The position numbers and the translations under genes were made by a program. This document shows positions 17,454 through 26,283 of a stretch of DNA of 45,902 nt, piece after piece. The first letter of the stretch is position 1. Every line of letters starts with the position of its first letter. Under the pieces are notes generated by a model. It did no database searches. It saw only the letters and a program-made list of their open reading frames with translations, and was not told where the DNA came from. Origin of the DNA: a virus; the IMG/VR virus record IMGVR_UViG_3300036846_000539, positions 1 through 45,902 of that record; one strand, 5' to 3'.

Positions 17454-18422
17454 TCAGTTAGTGAGAAACGCGTGTGTCCTGTAGTTGCGCCACGTACACA
17501 ATTGGCCTTCCCACACGACACGACGGCCGGTTGCGTCCATCGACCAAGGGGCAATGAGCTTCTTGATCTTCATGTTGACGCCACTAAGCACATGCAGCGT
17601 CATGTATCCATCATTGACGAAATAGGCCTGATTGGCATTGAGCTTTTCGTCAAACAGAAGTGGGATACCGTTGTGTGTTGTTCCCACAATCCCCAGATTA
17701 ACAAGCTTTTTGCCAGTTCCGGTGGCGTCCAGGCTGATATGCTGTTTGTCACGGGCGGCAGACTTATGCATTCGGTAGATATTTCGCCCGGCAAAGATGA
17801 CAGTAGGCTGCGGAGAGCTTTGTCCGTCCGTTGACCGATTAAGGTCAAGTTCTGTGATGTCATCGAACGCCTCTTCGATGTTTTCCGGCGTCAGCGTTCC
17901 TGCGAAATCGTAGGAAGAGGTACGCCATTGGCTCTCTGTAGCCATACTGATGCCACCCACAGAACCGCTAGTAGGATCGACAGGAATGAGATTACCCAAG
18001 CCATTAGGATCGGTCCCTGCCCCCACGCTAGTATGATAAGCGGCAAACTGACGAGAGATGGACTCATCAAGAGCCATGATCTTGCCCTTAATGATCTTGA
18101 AGATTGCTGCCCTTCCTGTGTTTTCATCTTCTTCTTGATCCGAGATGATAAGCGAACCGACAACTCGCGACATAAAGTGATTAACAGTCACGAATTCGTT
18201 CGTTTGATTGACCGGCACAGTATCATAATACTGCATCGATGTAACGTTGGGGTTCAGACCCGTAATCAGAGGATTGCTGATCTGCGGGCCACCGTCTTCG
18301 ACAACAACCCGCTTCTTTGCATGCAGGTACGCACTGACCGTACCTGAAATCGCAGAGGCCATAATCAGCTTGGCCCTACTGCGTGTCAACATCGCGTTTA
18401 CGACCGTATCCAAGGTTGCCAT
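17454..18422 (-). CDS. Major capsid protein
   Basis: A 322-residue protein starting MATLDTVVNAMLTRSRAKLI. The segment FKIIKGKIMALDESISRQFA resembles the long spine-type helix of HK97-fold coats. Downstream elements include PTVIFAGRNIYRMHKSAARD, GIPLLFDEKLNANQAYFVND and a C-terminal basic strand. Size, position directly after the scaffold gene and the order portal-scaffold-coat all support the call. GGAG is 11 bases before the ATG. No prohead-protease gene was seen, so maturation is probably scaffold driven. Confidence 0.8.
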   Translation of the reverse strand: MATLDTVVNAMLTRSRAKLIMASAISGTVSAYLHAKKRVVVEDGGPQISNPLITGLNPNVTSMQYYDTVPVNQTNEFVTVNHFMSRVVGSLIISDQEEDENTGRAAIFKIIKGKIMALDESISRQFAAYHTSVGAGTDPNGLGNLIPVDPTSGSVGGISMATESQWRTSSYDFAGTLTPENIEEAFDDITELDLNRSTDGQSSPQPTVIFAGRNIYRMHKSAARDKQHISLDATGTGKKLVNLGIVGTTHNGIPLLFDEKLNANQAYFVNDGYMTLHVLSGVNMKIKKLIAPWSMDATGRRVVWEGQLCTWRNYRTHAFLTN

Positions 18423-18469
18423 GACTGTCGTAACTCCTATTTCGTTCCCCGCATTCGTGAGGATTTCAG

Positions 18470-19564
18470 CTAGACGCCGAGCGCATCGAGCGTTTCGCGA
18501 AGGATTGCGTCATACGACTGGTTCACAGGCGCCATATCGCCGGCATTGCCATTGTATGGTGCTCCACGACCAGACGGGAGGTTACGCCGCGGTTGCGGGT
18601 TCTGTCTCACACCGCCGTTCATGCGCATGTGGTTCAACTGTATTCTGGCCCATACCTCGCCCATTGACATGTGCTGGAAGCGAGGTTCGCTGAGCACAGC
18701 ATGGAATACGGGTATATACTCCCGCGCTGCGGGGTTCTGCGTAAAGAAAGTGTTAAGCTCGTTTTCTGTCTCGCGATACACACGCTGAGCAACTTCCTGC
18801 TGCTGTGCCTGAAACTGCTCGTTCTGCAGACGTTGCTGCAATGGGGACATAGCGCCCCTGATCTCGTTTTGAACCAAACCCATAAGGGCTGCCGTATCCA
18901 CACCACCAGGTGCTATGCCGATCCTGGTAAGGTCAACACCAGCAGCGGCAGCCATAGTAAGGATTTTCTTGACCGTAGCGACCGGGTCACGCTTCGCCTC
19001 CGAAGCTAACTGCATTGCTTGGATCGATTCTGCATCATTCAGACCGAGACGCGCAGCCGCAGAGTTCCGATCGTTAAGCTGTGCAGTGAGCGCTTCTACT
19101 CGACTGTGAAACTGCTGCCCCAATTCAATCGCACGGGTCAGCCGGGACGATAGGTCTTGCGACCGGCTTTGTTCTACTGCTAGCTCACGACGGCTTCGCT
19201 GTGTCTCCTGATACATTCTGGCTTCGAAACCGGCCTTAGCGACAACCTTGCCGTCAGCGCCAACCAAGTTTCCACGCTGATCTGCTCGAACCTCAGCACT
19301 AGGCGGCAAGCCACGTTGTGGCTGAGGCTGACGCTGTTGCTGACCAGGAGCCTGGCGAGCAGGCTGTTGGTAGCCAGTGCGTTCCTGAACGTCATGTTCC
19401 TCGAACGACTCCGAACCACCATCACCGCCTTCGTCATCTTCGTCTACACCATCGTCGCCGCCACTCTCGAGATTAGCAGCGAGTTCATCATCCATACCGA
19501 GGTTATCCAGCACCATGTCCATGGCGCTCTCCGAGCCTCCGCCCAGGTTCCGATTATCTGACAT
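18470..19564 (-). CDS. Scaffold protein
   Basis: A 364-residue protein that is acidic at the N-terminus (MDDELAANLESGGDDGVDED), Gln/Pro-rich around 70-90, and then a long charged helical region (QSRSQDLSSRLTRAIELGQ) ending in a basic, Pro-rich tail. This acidic-helical-basic layout between portal and coat genes is typical of podovirus scaffold proteins that direct prohead assembly. The start at 19564 has CGGAGAG four bases upstream, directly abutting the palindrome at 19575-19587. Confidence 0.8.
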   Translation of the reverse strand: MSDNRNLGGGSESAMDMVLDNLGMDDELAANLESGGDDGVDEDDEGGDGGSESFEEHDVQERTGYQQPARQAPGQQQRQPQPQRGLPPSAEVRADQRGNLVGADGKVVAKAGFEARMYQETQRSRRELAVEQSRSQDLSSRLTRAIELGQQFHSRVEALTAQLNDRNSAAARLGLNDAESIQAMQLASEAKRDPVATVKKILTMAAAAGVDLTRIGIAPGGVDTAALMGLVQNEIRGAMSPLQQRLQNEQFQAQQQEVAQRVYRETENELNTFFTQNPAAREYIPVFHAVLSEPRFQHMSMGEVWARIQLNHMRMNGGVRQNPQPRRNLPSGRGAPYNGNAGDMAPVNQSYDAILRETLDALGV

Positions 19565-19574
19565 TGTACTCTCC

Positions 19575-19587
19575 GTTTGAATCAAAC
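19575..19587. repeat. Palindrome copy GTTTGAATCAAAC
   Basis: Abuts the scaffold gene Shine-Dalgarno. Confidence 0.9.
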
Positions 19588-19595
19588 AGTAGCTG

Positions 19596-21965
19596 TTATT
19601 GCATTCCACCCATCGATTTACTCAACGCTTTCATGTTCGGCGGCTTTATGGGCGGCGGCTTGGGCACCTGCGGCGACGGCGCACCACCCGTAGGTTGTGG
19701 AGCTGCCCCACCCGCTCCTTGCGGTTGTACCTGACCGGCGTGCAGCGCAGCCACATGTTGCAGCAAATAGCTCATAATCAGGTGCGGATCGGCACCCTGC
19801 TGCTTCATCTGCACAACTTGCTGCTTTACATCCGGTGGAATGTTCGCAAGAAGCTGCTCAATGTTCTGTCCAGGCTGCGTGCCCGGCCCCTGTGTCGGAC
19901 TCGGCGTGGGGGCGGCAGGGCTCCCCGCTGGTGCACCGCCTGGAGGTTGTTCTTGAGGTTGATTTCCCCCTGGCTGAGTGCCTGTAGCTGACCCAACACC
20001 CTGACTAGTCTTTGCTTGTATCTCAGCGTCGATAGCGGCCCAGTCCTCAGGCTGAATAACAACCTCGGTAAATGCCTGTTCCAACACTTTAAGCATAACC
20101 TTAAGCGTTGCTCCAGGAGCAGCCTGAGCAAACTGACCGACAGCCTGAGCAATTTGAACAGCTTCTTTCTTCTTGAAGACACTGTTTGGCTTCTCCATAC
20201 TGCCGGCGACAATTTCCATGTTGTACATACTGTTGAGCTGCGCGACTGACATTTGACGGTAATACTGACCCAAAGTAGGCCCAATCAGCCCAATAACTTC
20301 ATTTTGCGTCATATACTGAACGCACAACTCTGACAGCGAAATCGCAATATCAGCAACAGCATCCTCGACAACATCAACTTTTGCTCCAACTGACAGCTTC
20401 ATTGACTCTTGGTACGTATTGACTGCATCCTCATTCGTGTTCGTCTTAAACTGGACGCCACGTAACGCATCGGATGTGTTAGTGATCCGGTTAATAGAAT
20501 CCAATAAATCCTGCTTGTTAAATAACTCCTTGTATTGGTCCATACGCGGATACAGAGACTCGAAAATATCTGCAATTTTGCCTTCACCAGCCTTAATACC
20601 AAGCACATGCTTCGAGTCACTTCCTAAGTTTTCGCCACGCATACCATTAAGCATCTTCTCGATCTGATCGCTATCAGTTTTGTCTGCATTGTAGAAAAAA
20701 TAGTCAAAAACCGACGTTCGCATGCGCTTTAGCTTGCGATTAATCGCATTAACCTCGTCCTGCTGATCCATGTAATACGCTGTTTCGCCGACAGCTACAG
20801 TACCGCCAGTGCTCATTGTATATCCAATGATGAAATACGGGAAAAACCGACTGACGTTCAGCGGATCATCCCAAACCCAAAGCGGCCATGACCAGTCGTC
20901 ACGGTGAAACAACATGACACGGTGCGTTAACTTATCCCAGATCAGGTAGCACTCGGTCGTGTACATATTCAAATACGCAGTGCGTTCATCGTCTGTATGG
21001 TGAATGCTCTGTACGCCGCCCTCCATAGCCTCCTGAACGAAACCGAGGCCGTCATCACGCTTTCCCTGTGATGTGTCGAACGAAGCCTTATGTGTAGGCT
21101 TGTAGATAAGCACTCGCGACCCTGCTTCCAACTTTCCCGGATCAGTTGGCGCCTCTGGGTCAGGTTTTGTGAAGCGTTGCGTCAGCATCGAAGTAGGCAA
21201 AAACACCCGTTCTGCCATCCATTCAGCATCTGTCCCGTCCTGCATTTCGGCATACGGGTCAATTATAAGGTTGTGAGGCAATACGTTATTCAAACTCGGG
21301 CCACTAGGTTTCATTACCTCCATATTCATTTCCAAGGCCTCTAATTGCCCATAGAGCATCGAAACCTCTTCCTGGTTCTTCGCCTTCGCCAGAGCGGTTG
21401 TTATCTCCGTCATCTGCTGAACAGCGATTTCGCGCGAGTCATCCTTCCTAGTATAGTCCAGCTTCAAAATGCCAAAATTAGTCAAAAGCCCAATTCCCAC
21501 GCATTTCTTGATTTTCATCTTTGCACGCAAACTAGTCCTGAATAGTGTATTTATCAGCTTTTCAAGCGCTTTGCAGAAATCCTGCTCAGTGCTATCGGCC
21601 GAACTACACGTGATGTCTGGATTTTTGCTGTAAACTGCTGGTAGCATGACATTTAAGTTCGAAAACACCACATTTTCGGTAACATCGCCGCGCTTGAACA
21701 CACCACGCGATGACTCAATCGGCTTGCCTTGATTATTATTGTAATACTTGAAAACCTCATCCCACATAATTGTGACTTGTTCGTACGCTTTCACAGCCGC
21801 ATTGACCCTGCGCTGCCATAACTTACCAACAGACGAACTAATTGCAATACGGCTACCCTCGTAAATCCGGTAAACCGGCGGTGGCTCCTTATCACCGCGT
21901 CTGCGTGTAACTGGCGAGTCGTCCTCACCAGCAGCATCAACATCATAAATGTCAGTTGAGGACAT
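19596..21965 (-). CDS. Portal protein
   Basis: A 789-residue protein. An N-terminal helical region (RVNAAVKAYEQVTIMWDEVF), the segment SLNNVLPHNLIIDPYAEMQD, and the QDEVNAINRKLKRMRTSVFD stem-type helix are characteristic of podovirus portals. The last ~150 residues are a Gln/Pro/Gly-rich tail (about 650-789) of low complexity. The dodecameric portal forms the DNA channel and the motor docking site. The Shine-Dalgarno is weak. A palindrome copy lies 28 bases upstream of the ATG. Confidence 0.9.
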   Translation of the reverse strand: MSSTDIYDVDAAGEDDSPVTRRRGDKEPPPVYRIYEGSRIAISSSVGKLWQRRVNAAVKAYEQVTIMWDEVFKYYNNNQGKPIESSRGVFKRGDVTENVVFSNLNVMLPAVYSKNPDITCSSADSTEQDFCKALEKLINTLFRTSLRAKMKIKKCVGIGLLTNFGILKLDYTRKDDSREIAVQQMTEITTALAKAKNQEEVSMLYGQLEALEMNMEVMKPSGPSLNNVLPHNLIIDPYAEMQDGTDAEWMAERVFLPTSMLTQRFTKPDPEAPTDPGKLEAGSRVLIYKPTHKASFDTSQGKRDDGLGFVQEAMEGGVQSIHHTDDERTAYLNMYTTECYLIWDKLTHRVMLFHRDDWSWPLWVWDDPLNVSRFFPYFIIGYTMSTGGTVAVGETAYYMDQQDEVNAINRKLKRMRTSVFDYFFYNADKTDSDQIEKMLNGMRGENLGSDSKHVLGIKAGEGKIADIFESLYPRMDQYKELFNKQDLLDSINRITNTSDALRGVQFKTNTNEDAVNTYQESMKLSVGAKVDVVEDAVADIAISLSELCVQYMTQNEVIGLIGPTLGQYYRQMSVAQLNSMYNMEIVAGSMEKPNSVFKKKEAVQIAQAVGQFAQAAPGATLKVMLKVLEQAFTEVVIQPEDWAAIDAEIQAKTSQGVGSATGTQPGGNQPQEQPPGGAPAGSPAAPTPSPTQGPGTQPGQNIEQLLANIPPDVKQQVVQMKQQGADPHLIMSYLLQHVAALHAGQVQPQGAGGAAPQPTGGAPSPQVPKPPPIKPPNMKALSKSMGGMQ

Positions 21966-21992
21966 ATGGAGCGCTCAGCGTTCTGCGTTCGT

Positions 21993-22005
21993 GTTTGAGT
22001 CAAAC
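21993..22005. repeat. Palindrome copy GTTTGAGTCAAAC
   Basis: Between the holin-like and portal genes; abuts the holin-like stop. Confidence 0.9.
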
Positions 22006-22179
22006 TCAGCCGTGGACCGGAGGACCGTACACTTGCCATCCAAGTAGCAGAAACAAAATAAACAATAGCACGTCGTTGGCTGTACCACTTCCGACAAACC
22101 GCACAACACCAAGGTTAATAACCATTGCAAACACGAACCAGATCAGCATCAGTACCCAAAAGATCAAACCGCGCGACAT
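22006..22179 (-). CDS. Two-TM small membrane protein, holin candidate
   Basis: A 57-residue protein read directly from the sequence: MSRGLIFWVLMLIWFVFAMV begins the first membrane segment (residues 5-30), then a short polar loop (GSGTAND), then DVLLFILFLLLGWQVY (36-51) as the second. GGGAGG precedes the ATG by a few bases, and the gene fits neatly between terminase and portal. A short two-TM protein in a phage lacking any other obvious holin is a reasonable class II holin candidate, but no lysis partner is adjacent, so the role is unproven. Confidence 0.6.
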   Translation of the reverse strand: MSRGLIFWVLMLIWFVFAMVINLGVVRFVGSGTANDVLLFILFLLLGWQVYGPPVHG

Positions 22180-22191
22180 AGCCCCCTCCCG

Positions 22192-23712
22192 TCAAATACC
22201 TGTTGGGTGATAGTCCTTCTCAACTTCGTGCCAGTAGGACCATTTCGGCGGCAAAGCCTTTTCTGGCACGACAATCTTGCTTACATCAGGCAGATACGAC
22301 AGCATGTATTTCAACGCGTTCATTGCATGGTCGTTTGCATCCATAGGCTCGTCGATACGCTGGCCAGCTGGATTTTGTTTCCAGTAGTACGCAGCCATCT
22401 CATCGCCAATAAATGCCAAATCGTCCACAAAGTACAACAATGGACTTGGATCATCTTTCGTTATTAAATGCGGAACACCTTTCTTACCTGCCAAATACGA
22501 ATTGACCTTCGCAATACCAGTAACAACGTCGTTGCTCGACGGCCGCATGTAAATCCTATCATCTTGATACAGCCTTGCAATCGTCGAACCAGTTTCCTTC
22601 ATTCCTGCCACTACAGTTTTCTTAAATATTGCAGGATCAGCATGTATCCGGTTATTAAACATAAGAAGCCCAGCATACTTGGCTCTAATGTCCCTGATCG
22701 CCTGAGGCTGTTCGTGATAAGGAAAGTCAGGTTTATAATAACCATCGAGTACAATAACTCGCCCACGGTCATCGACAAACCCCATCAGGTAGCAACTCGG
22801 CGATACTATACCGAAATCGTAAGATTCAATTGCCTGAATTTGAACATGGCGAAGTAAGCACTCCGCAAGATAATTCTCGGCTTCTGAACGCGAAATGGTA
22901 TGGACCGACGGGTCGTAATCAGGATGGACCAGGCCCTCGAACGCGACCCATTTCCCGAGTAGAAAACGGTCACGCATCTGACCTTTGAACGTCGCTTCGA
23001 GACCAACGATGTAGTCGTGTGACAGATTATGCTTGTTCGCATAAGTGTCACTCTCGTATAATTCAATAAGTGGTATACCCGTATCGGGATCAACAAGTAA
23101 CTTCTCCACTCGTTGCCCGGTCTTCAGCCACAATAAGTATGGCTGAACCAGTTCCTTGTAGAACCAATTACTCGATGGGTTTGCCGTAAGCATGATCCAA
23201 CGCGGGCCTGTGGCAGGCATTGACAAGTCTTCGTCGTCAGCCTGATAGGGCGTGTCACCACGAAGACGGCCAAGGAGATCAAAGAAATCTTTGTGTATGA
23301 TACCTGGGTCTTCAACCTGATCGACCCCGATCCAATCATACGTAGCGGATAGAAGATTACTCGTTGCACTCCCATCACCACGGGTTCTACCTCGCTGCGA
23401 TATGTACCGGAAATTGATAATCGAGCCGTTCTTCAAATAACAAGTATTGTCATCGATTGTAGGCTTTTTCAGTACCCATTCTGACGGACACCACTTGAAG
23501 AAGACTTTCCGCAATGTGTCGTTTAGCTTCGGATACGTTTCTCGCGCTAGCAGACCGTTGCAGCCCGGATAGTCTCTAGCTAACTTCAACGCTTTTACCG
23601 CAAGCGCCGTTGTCTTGCCGTTCGCAAAGGCACCACCGAATATCTGTATCTTCGCCCGGCTGTGATAGAAGCCAGACTGAACAGAACCGTCGATGAGCTT
23701 GTAGTTCGGCAT
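22192..23712 (-). CDS. terL: Terminase large subunit
   Basis: A 506-residue packaging ATPase/nuclease. Walker A is GGAFANGKTT (residues 26-35) and the Walker B-type strand is WIGVDQVED. The ATP-coupling segment is IMLTANPSS. The C-terminal RNase H-like nuclease shows YDFGI, HADPAIF and DANDHAMNALKYML acidic motifs. It cuts and pumps DNA through the portal. The Shine-Dalgarno is poor (GAGCAC). A palindrome copy at 23730-23742 is 17 bases upstream of the start. Confidence 0.93.
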   Translation of the reverse strand: MPNYKLIDGSVQSGFYHSRAKIQIFGGAFANGKTTALAVKALKLARDYPGCNGLLARETYPKLNDTLRKVFFKWCPSEWVLKKPTIDDNTCYLKNGSIINFRYISQRGRTRGDGSATSNLLSATYDWIGVDQVEDPGIIHKDFFDLLGRLRGDTPYQADDEDLSMPATGPRWIMLTANPSSNWFYKELVQPYLLWLKTGQRVEKLLVDPDTGIPLIELYESDTYANKHNLSHDYIVGLEATFKGQMRDRFLLGKWVAFEGLVHPDYDPSVHTISRSEAENYLAECLLRHVQIQAIESYDFGIVSPSCYLMGFVDDRGRVIVLDGYYKPDFPYHEQPQAIRDIRAKYAGLLMFNNRIHADPAIFKKTVVAGMKETGSTIARLYQDDRIYMRPSSNDVVTGIAKVNSYLAGKKGVPHLITKDDPSPLLYFVDDLAFIGDEMAAYYWKQNPAGQRIDEPMDANDHAMNALKYMLSYLPDVSKIVVPEKALPPKWSYWHEVEKDYHPTGI

Positions 23713-23729
23713 CGCGCGTGCTCAACTAA

Positions 23730-23742
23730 GTTTGACTCAAAC
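23730..23742. repeat. Palindrome copy GTTTGACTCAAAC
   Basis: Upstream of the large terminase gene. Confidence 0.9.
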
Positions 23743-23743
23743 A

Positions 23744-23962
23744 CTATTGCTTCACGGCCAGTTCTTGAAAGTGTCCTGTGGTCGTATCTGTGGCTTGGTA
23801 TGTCTTGAACGTGTCGAGCGCAACAACGCATTCGCCCGGATACTGCGGCGTCGCAGTAACGATCGCTGCCAAGTTCGCAAGATATCGATTGACCTTCGAA
23901 TAAGGTGTGTCAGTCGATGAAGGACTTGCATTTGTTCCTGCCTTGTTTACGACCCAGGTCAT
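23744..23962 (-). CDS. Hypothetical 72-residue protein upstream of terminase
   Basis: A small Thr/Ala-rich protein (MTWVVNKAGTNASPSSTDTP, ending TTTGHFQELAVKQ) with a good Shine-Dalgarno (AAGGAG, seven bases). Its stop is next to the palindrome at 23730-23742. It lies four bases after the Acb2-like gene in the leftward transcript. No family is recognised. Confidence 0.6.
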   Translation of the reverse strand: MTWVVNKAGTNASPSSTDTPYSKVNRYLANLAAIVTATPQYPGECVVALDTFKTYQATDTTTGHFQELAVKQ

Positions 23963-23966
23963 TGGT

Positions 23967-24191
23967 TTACTCCTTCGGCTCTTTGGTTGCAGCCTTTACA
24001 GCCCACATCGCGGCGTCTTCCAGATGTGTCATTGCGAGAGACCACAGCCTACCGACTTCAGGGTCGTCAGCCTTGTCGGCTCCTTCGTGACACATGTCAA
24101 TCAATACCGCAACTACACGCTTAATCTCATTAACCTTCCTGTTGTTTCCAGGATTAAATGTGATTCCTACACGATATTCACCTAGTGTCAT
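23967..24191 (-). CDS. Acb2/Tad1-like protein (candidate cyclic-nucleotide sponge, anti-CBASS/anti-Thoeris)
   Basis: A 74-residue helical protein, MTLGEYRVGITFNPGNNRKV at the start and WSLAMTHLEDAAMWAVKAAT near the end. The YRVG-FNP opening, the central helix EIKRVVAVLIDMC and the T-x-E-x-A-x-M-W-A-V-K-A closing helix match, from memory, the small Acb2/Tad1 helical-hairpin proteins. Known members bind cyclic oligonucleotides or ADP-ribose-derived signals and so block CBASS or Thoeris defence. The Shine-Dalgarno GCGGAG is clear. It lies in the leftward operon with small terminase-region genes. The call rests on remembered family features, not a search. Confidence 0.6.
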   Translation of the reverse strand: MTLGEYRVGITFNPGNNRKVNEIKRVVAVLIDMCHEGADKADDPEVGRLWSLAMTHLEDAAMWAVKAATKEPKE

Positions 24192-24195
24192 GTTT

Positions 24196-24489
24196 CTACT
24201 CCGCTGCTTCTACATCTGGCACGCTTACCAGTTCCACACCGTCCGCCAGATACGCTTCAACCTCAGCGCCAGTCAGCATGACGATGTCACCAACGGAGCA
24301 CAACCGGAGGCTGCCTTCTGTATCTTCCACAACTCCACATACTTTACTCTTGGGGAAGATTGCTCCATCCGTCATCACAATCCAAGGAAAGGCATGATCC
24401 CATCCTCTAGCTCTGGTCATTGCCTCCGCTACACGATTGCTCAGTATGCTTCGAACGTTACTCACAGTCCACCTCACAGACGCCAGCAC
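24196..24489 (-). CDS. Hypothetical 97-residue protein
   Basis: The protein contains WDHAFPWIVMTDGAIF and a beta-rich C-terminal half (KVCGVVEDTEGSLRLCSVGD, then DIVMLTGAEVEAYLADGVEL). The GTG at 24489 has GGAGG eight bases upstream; another GTG at 24465 (after AGGTGG) and an ATG further in are possible starts. The gene is tightly packed with the Acb2-like gene. No family is recognised. Confidence 0.55.
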   Translation of the reverse strand: MLASVRWTVSNVRSILSNRVAEAMTRARGWDHAFPWIVMTDGAIFPKSKVCGVVEDTEGSLRLCSVGDIVMLTGAEVEAYLADGVELVSVPDVEAAE

Positions 24490-24527
24490 TGCTCACCCCT
24501 CCATTCGGGTCAAACAGACTGGCCTCT

Positions 24528-24540
24528 GTTTGACTCAAAC
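24528..24540. repeat. Palindrome copy GTTTGACTCAAAC
   Basis: Touches the small terminase stop; a half-copy (GGGTCAAAC) lies at about 24507-24515. Confidence 0.9.
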
Positions 24541-25283
24541 TAGCTGTCGATAGTCATTCCATCAACAGCTACTTCCGTGTCATCATTCTTAACTATAGTG
24601 ATACGCAACTCGTTTTGCAAGCCCTTATTTTCAGCCAAGTCCTTCGGCCTCACACCCGCACGGTCCAAGATATCAATGCTCGCCTTAAGCACATTGTTCT
24701 CTTTCGTTCCGTGCATCGCGATATTGTACACGTTGTCCAACGCCCCATCCGCATACGCTGCGATACGAGATACGAGCCGCTTCGATTTCGCACTAACAAA
24801 CTCGCTTGCGATAATCTCGAACGTCTCGCCGTATCCGGGATGCGTCCTGACCTGTCGCACTTCGCTCGGCGTTATGCCAAGCATTTCCGCTATGTCTCGA
24901 TCCGGTACACCCAAGATTGTAAACGTGAACACAAGCGCTATGCCCTTCATAACTTTAGATGATGCCGGTAAATCCGGTATCGATCTTTTGCGTTGCGGTC
25001 TGTATTCACTACTCGATTTCACGTGCGTCTTTGTCTGATTCTCAAACAACACTTCCGGCTGGATAATCTTGCCGTCAGCCATTACATACGGATCGCCCCA
25101 CGGCGGCAGCTTCGATTTCCTAGCAACGGCCCGTGGCTGGGCCGGGAAGCCACCACGAGCCGTTGCCTTTGGCTTAGCCGCAGCGCTTGCGGAACCGCGG
25201 CCAGTCCCAAGGTCAATCTTACTAGACTCAAACCTAGTCAGCTCCTCTGGCAATTTTCTAATTGGCTTCTTACGCATTGGCAT
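24540..25283 (-). CDS. terS: Probable terminase small subunit
   Basis: A 247-residue basic protein with a disordered N-terminal third (Ala/Lys/Arg-rich) and a helix-turn-helix segment GVPDRDIAEMLGITPSEVRQ around 130-150, followed by long helices and a beta-like C-terminus (ELRITIVKNDDTEV). HTH proteins in this position recognise packaging DNA and recruit the large subunit. AGGAG lies eight bases before the ATG. Its TAG stop touches the palindrome at 24528-24540. Confidence 0.65.
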   Translation of the reverse strand: MPMRKKPIRKLPEELTRFESSKIDLGTGRGSASAAAKPKATARGGFPAQPRAVARKSKLPPWGDPYVMADGKIIQPEVLFENQTKTHVKSSSEYRPQRKRSIPDLPASSKVMKGIALVFTFTILGVPDRDIAEMLGITPSEVRQVRTHPGYGETFEIIASEFVSAKSKRLVSRIAAYADGALDNVYNIAMHGTKENNVLKASIDILDRAGVRPKDLAENKGLQNELRITIVKNDDTEVAVDGMTIDS

Positions 25284-25306
25284 CGGGGCTGCTCCTAATT
25301 AACCTT

Positions 25307-25319
25307 GTTTGAGTCAAAC
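25307..25319. repeat. Palindrome copy GTTTGAGTCAAAC
   Basis: Upstream of the small terminase gene. Confidence 0.9.
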
Positions 25320-25327
25320 GCACACTA

Positions 25328-25798
25328 TTACTTTTTCGGTGGTACCCCTGCCTGCATTCCCGTTGGCTGCGTTGTTGCAGCCGGCGTCGGCACAGGTACC
25401 TGTGGAACACCCACTGTGATCCACCCAGTCGTAGGCGACCAGGCTGCTTTCCACTCAATTGGCCCTTCTGGTGCTGAGCCATCTGGCGGCAGCACAATCG
25501 GATGCGTTGGTACACCCGGCGACGGCCAAATGCCAGGCGGCTGCCCACCAGGAGCGATTGGCGGTGTTGCATAGCCAGGCCATGGCGCATTACCGCCCCA
25601 AAAACCGGGAGGGTTGCCAGGGCCTTGGCCGGGCGGATTTGGCCATACCGTGGGCGGAATTGGATGCGAAACCCAAGGCGGTGGGCCTCCTGGCGCTATG
25701 GGATGCGACGGATGCGGTCCACCAGGCATTGGGCCGCCACCAACTCCAAGGTCAGTGTAGTGCATTGTACCAATGAACGTAACCGGAACTCCTGCCAT
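25328..25798 (-). CDS. Pro/Gly-rich hypothetical protein
   Basis: A 156-residue protein with an ordered start (MAGVPVTFIGTMHYTDLGVG), a long Pro/Gly/Trp repeat region (about 20-110, PPG, PP, WP motifs) and a short ordered tail containing WKAAWSPTTGWITVGVPQVP. A GGGAG Shine-Dalgarno is directly joined to the palindrome variant at 25810-25822. No function can be assigned. Confidence 0.65.
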   Translation of the reverse strand: MAGVPVTFIGTMHYTDLGVGGGPMPGGPHPSHPIAPGGPPPWVSHPIPPTVWPNPPGQGPGNPPGFWGGNAPWPGYATPPIAPGGQPPGIWPSPGVPTHPIVLPPDGSAPEGPIEWKAAWSPTTGWITVGVPQVPVPTPAATTQPTGMQAGVPPKK

Positions 25799-25809
25799 GA
25801 AAATCTCCC

Positions 25810-25822
25810 GTTTGACTCACAT
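25810..25822. repeat. Palindrome copy GTTTGACTCACAT
   Basis: Joined to the Shine-Dalgarno of the Pro/Gly-rich gene. Confidence 0.85.
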
Positions 25823-25863
25823 ATGTACACGCATTCAACAAGAAAGAAGAACACGCGCGCGCG

Positions 25864-26259
25864 TTAGCGTGTCCCTAGCGGATTTCCGTCCTTGTTCGGC
25901 ACTGGATTAGCACCGAATGTCGTCCTTGTATTCCAAGTAAGAATATCGTTCTTGTACTCAGCCACGTCGGCGGCTGTCGTTGCCCTGTTAATAAGTGCTG
26001 TCTGCGTAATGTTCCGCTTGCCTCCCAACTCCACATTCGCCTCAACCTGTGGAAAGTTGTATGTCGCTGTTGCTCCCGCTGCTGCTCCAGCCGTCACAAG
26101 CATGATCCGGCGAAGCGCAAAATTCGTCTTCGTTCCTAGCTGTTTCGCAGCATCAGAGCGCCGGCCGTTCTTACCGCTGATACTCGACAACTGCGTGAGC
26201 ATTGCCGAGTCACCAAACAAGCCGCCCTTCACATTCGCCACGGCTGTATTCGTCGCCAT
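25864..26259 (-). CDS. Hypothetical 131-residue protein
   Basis: Gly/Ala-rich protein (MATNTAVANVKGGLFGDSAM) with a possible single hydrophobic segment (IMLVTAGAAAGATATYNF) and a polar C-terminus. GGAG precedes the ATG by eight bases. A hairpin repeat (26284-26311) lies in the leader. The unusual alternating CG stretch at its 3' end (about 25851-25865) includes its stop region. No family is recognised. Confidence 0.6.
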   Translation of the reverse strand: MATNTAVANVKGGLFGDSAMLTQLSSISGKNGRRSDAAKQLGTKTNFALRRIMLVTAGAAAGATATYNFPQVEANVELGGKRNITQTALINRATTAADVAEYKNDILTWNTRTTFGANPVPNKDGNPLGTR

Positions 26260-26283
26260 AATATGTACTCCGTTCTCGCTCTG

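Noticed and set aside
25851-25866. Alternating CG stretch as a Z-DNA regulatory element
   Set aside because: Only about 12 bases long and at the end of a coding region; no further support.
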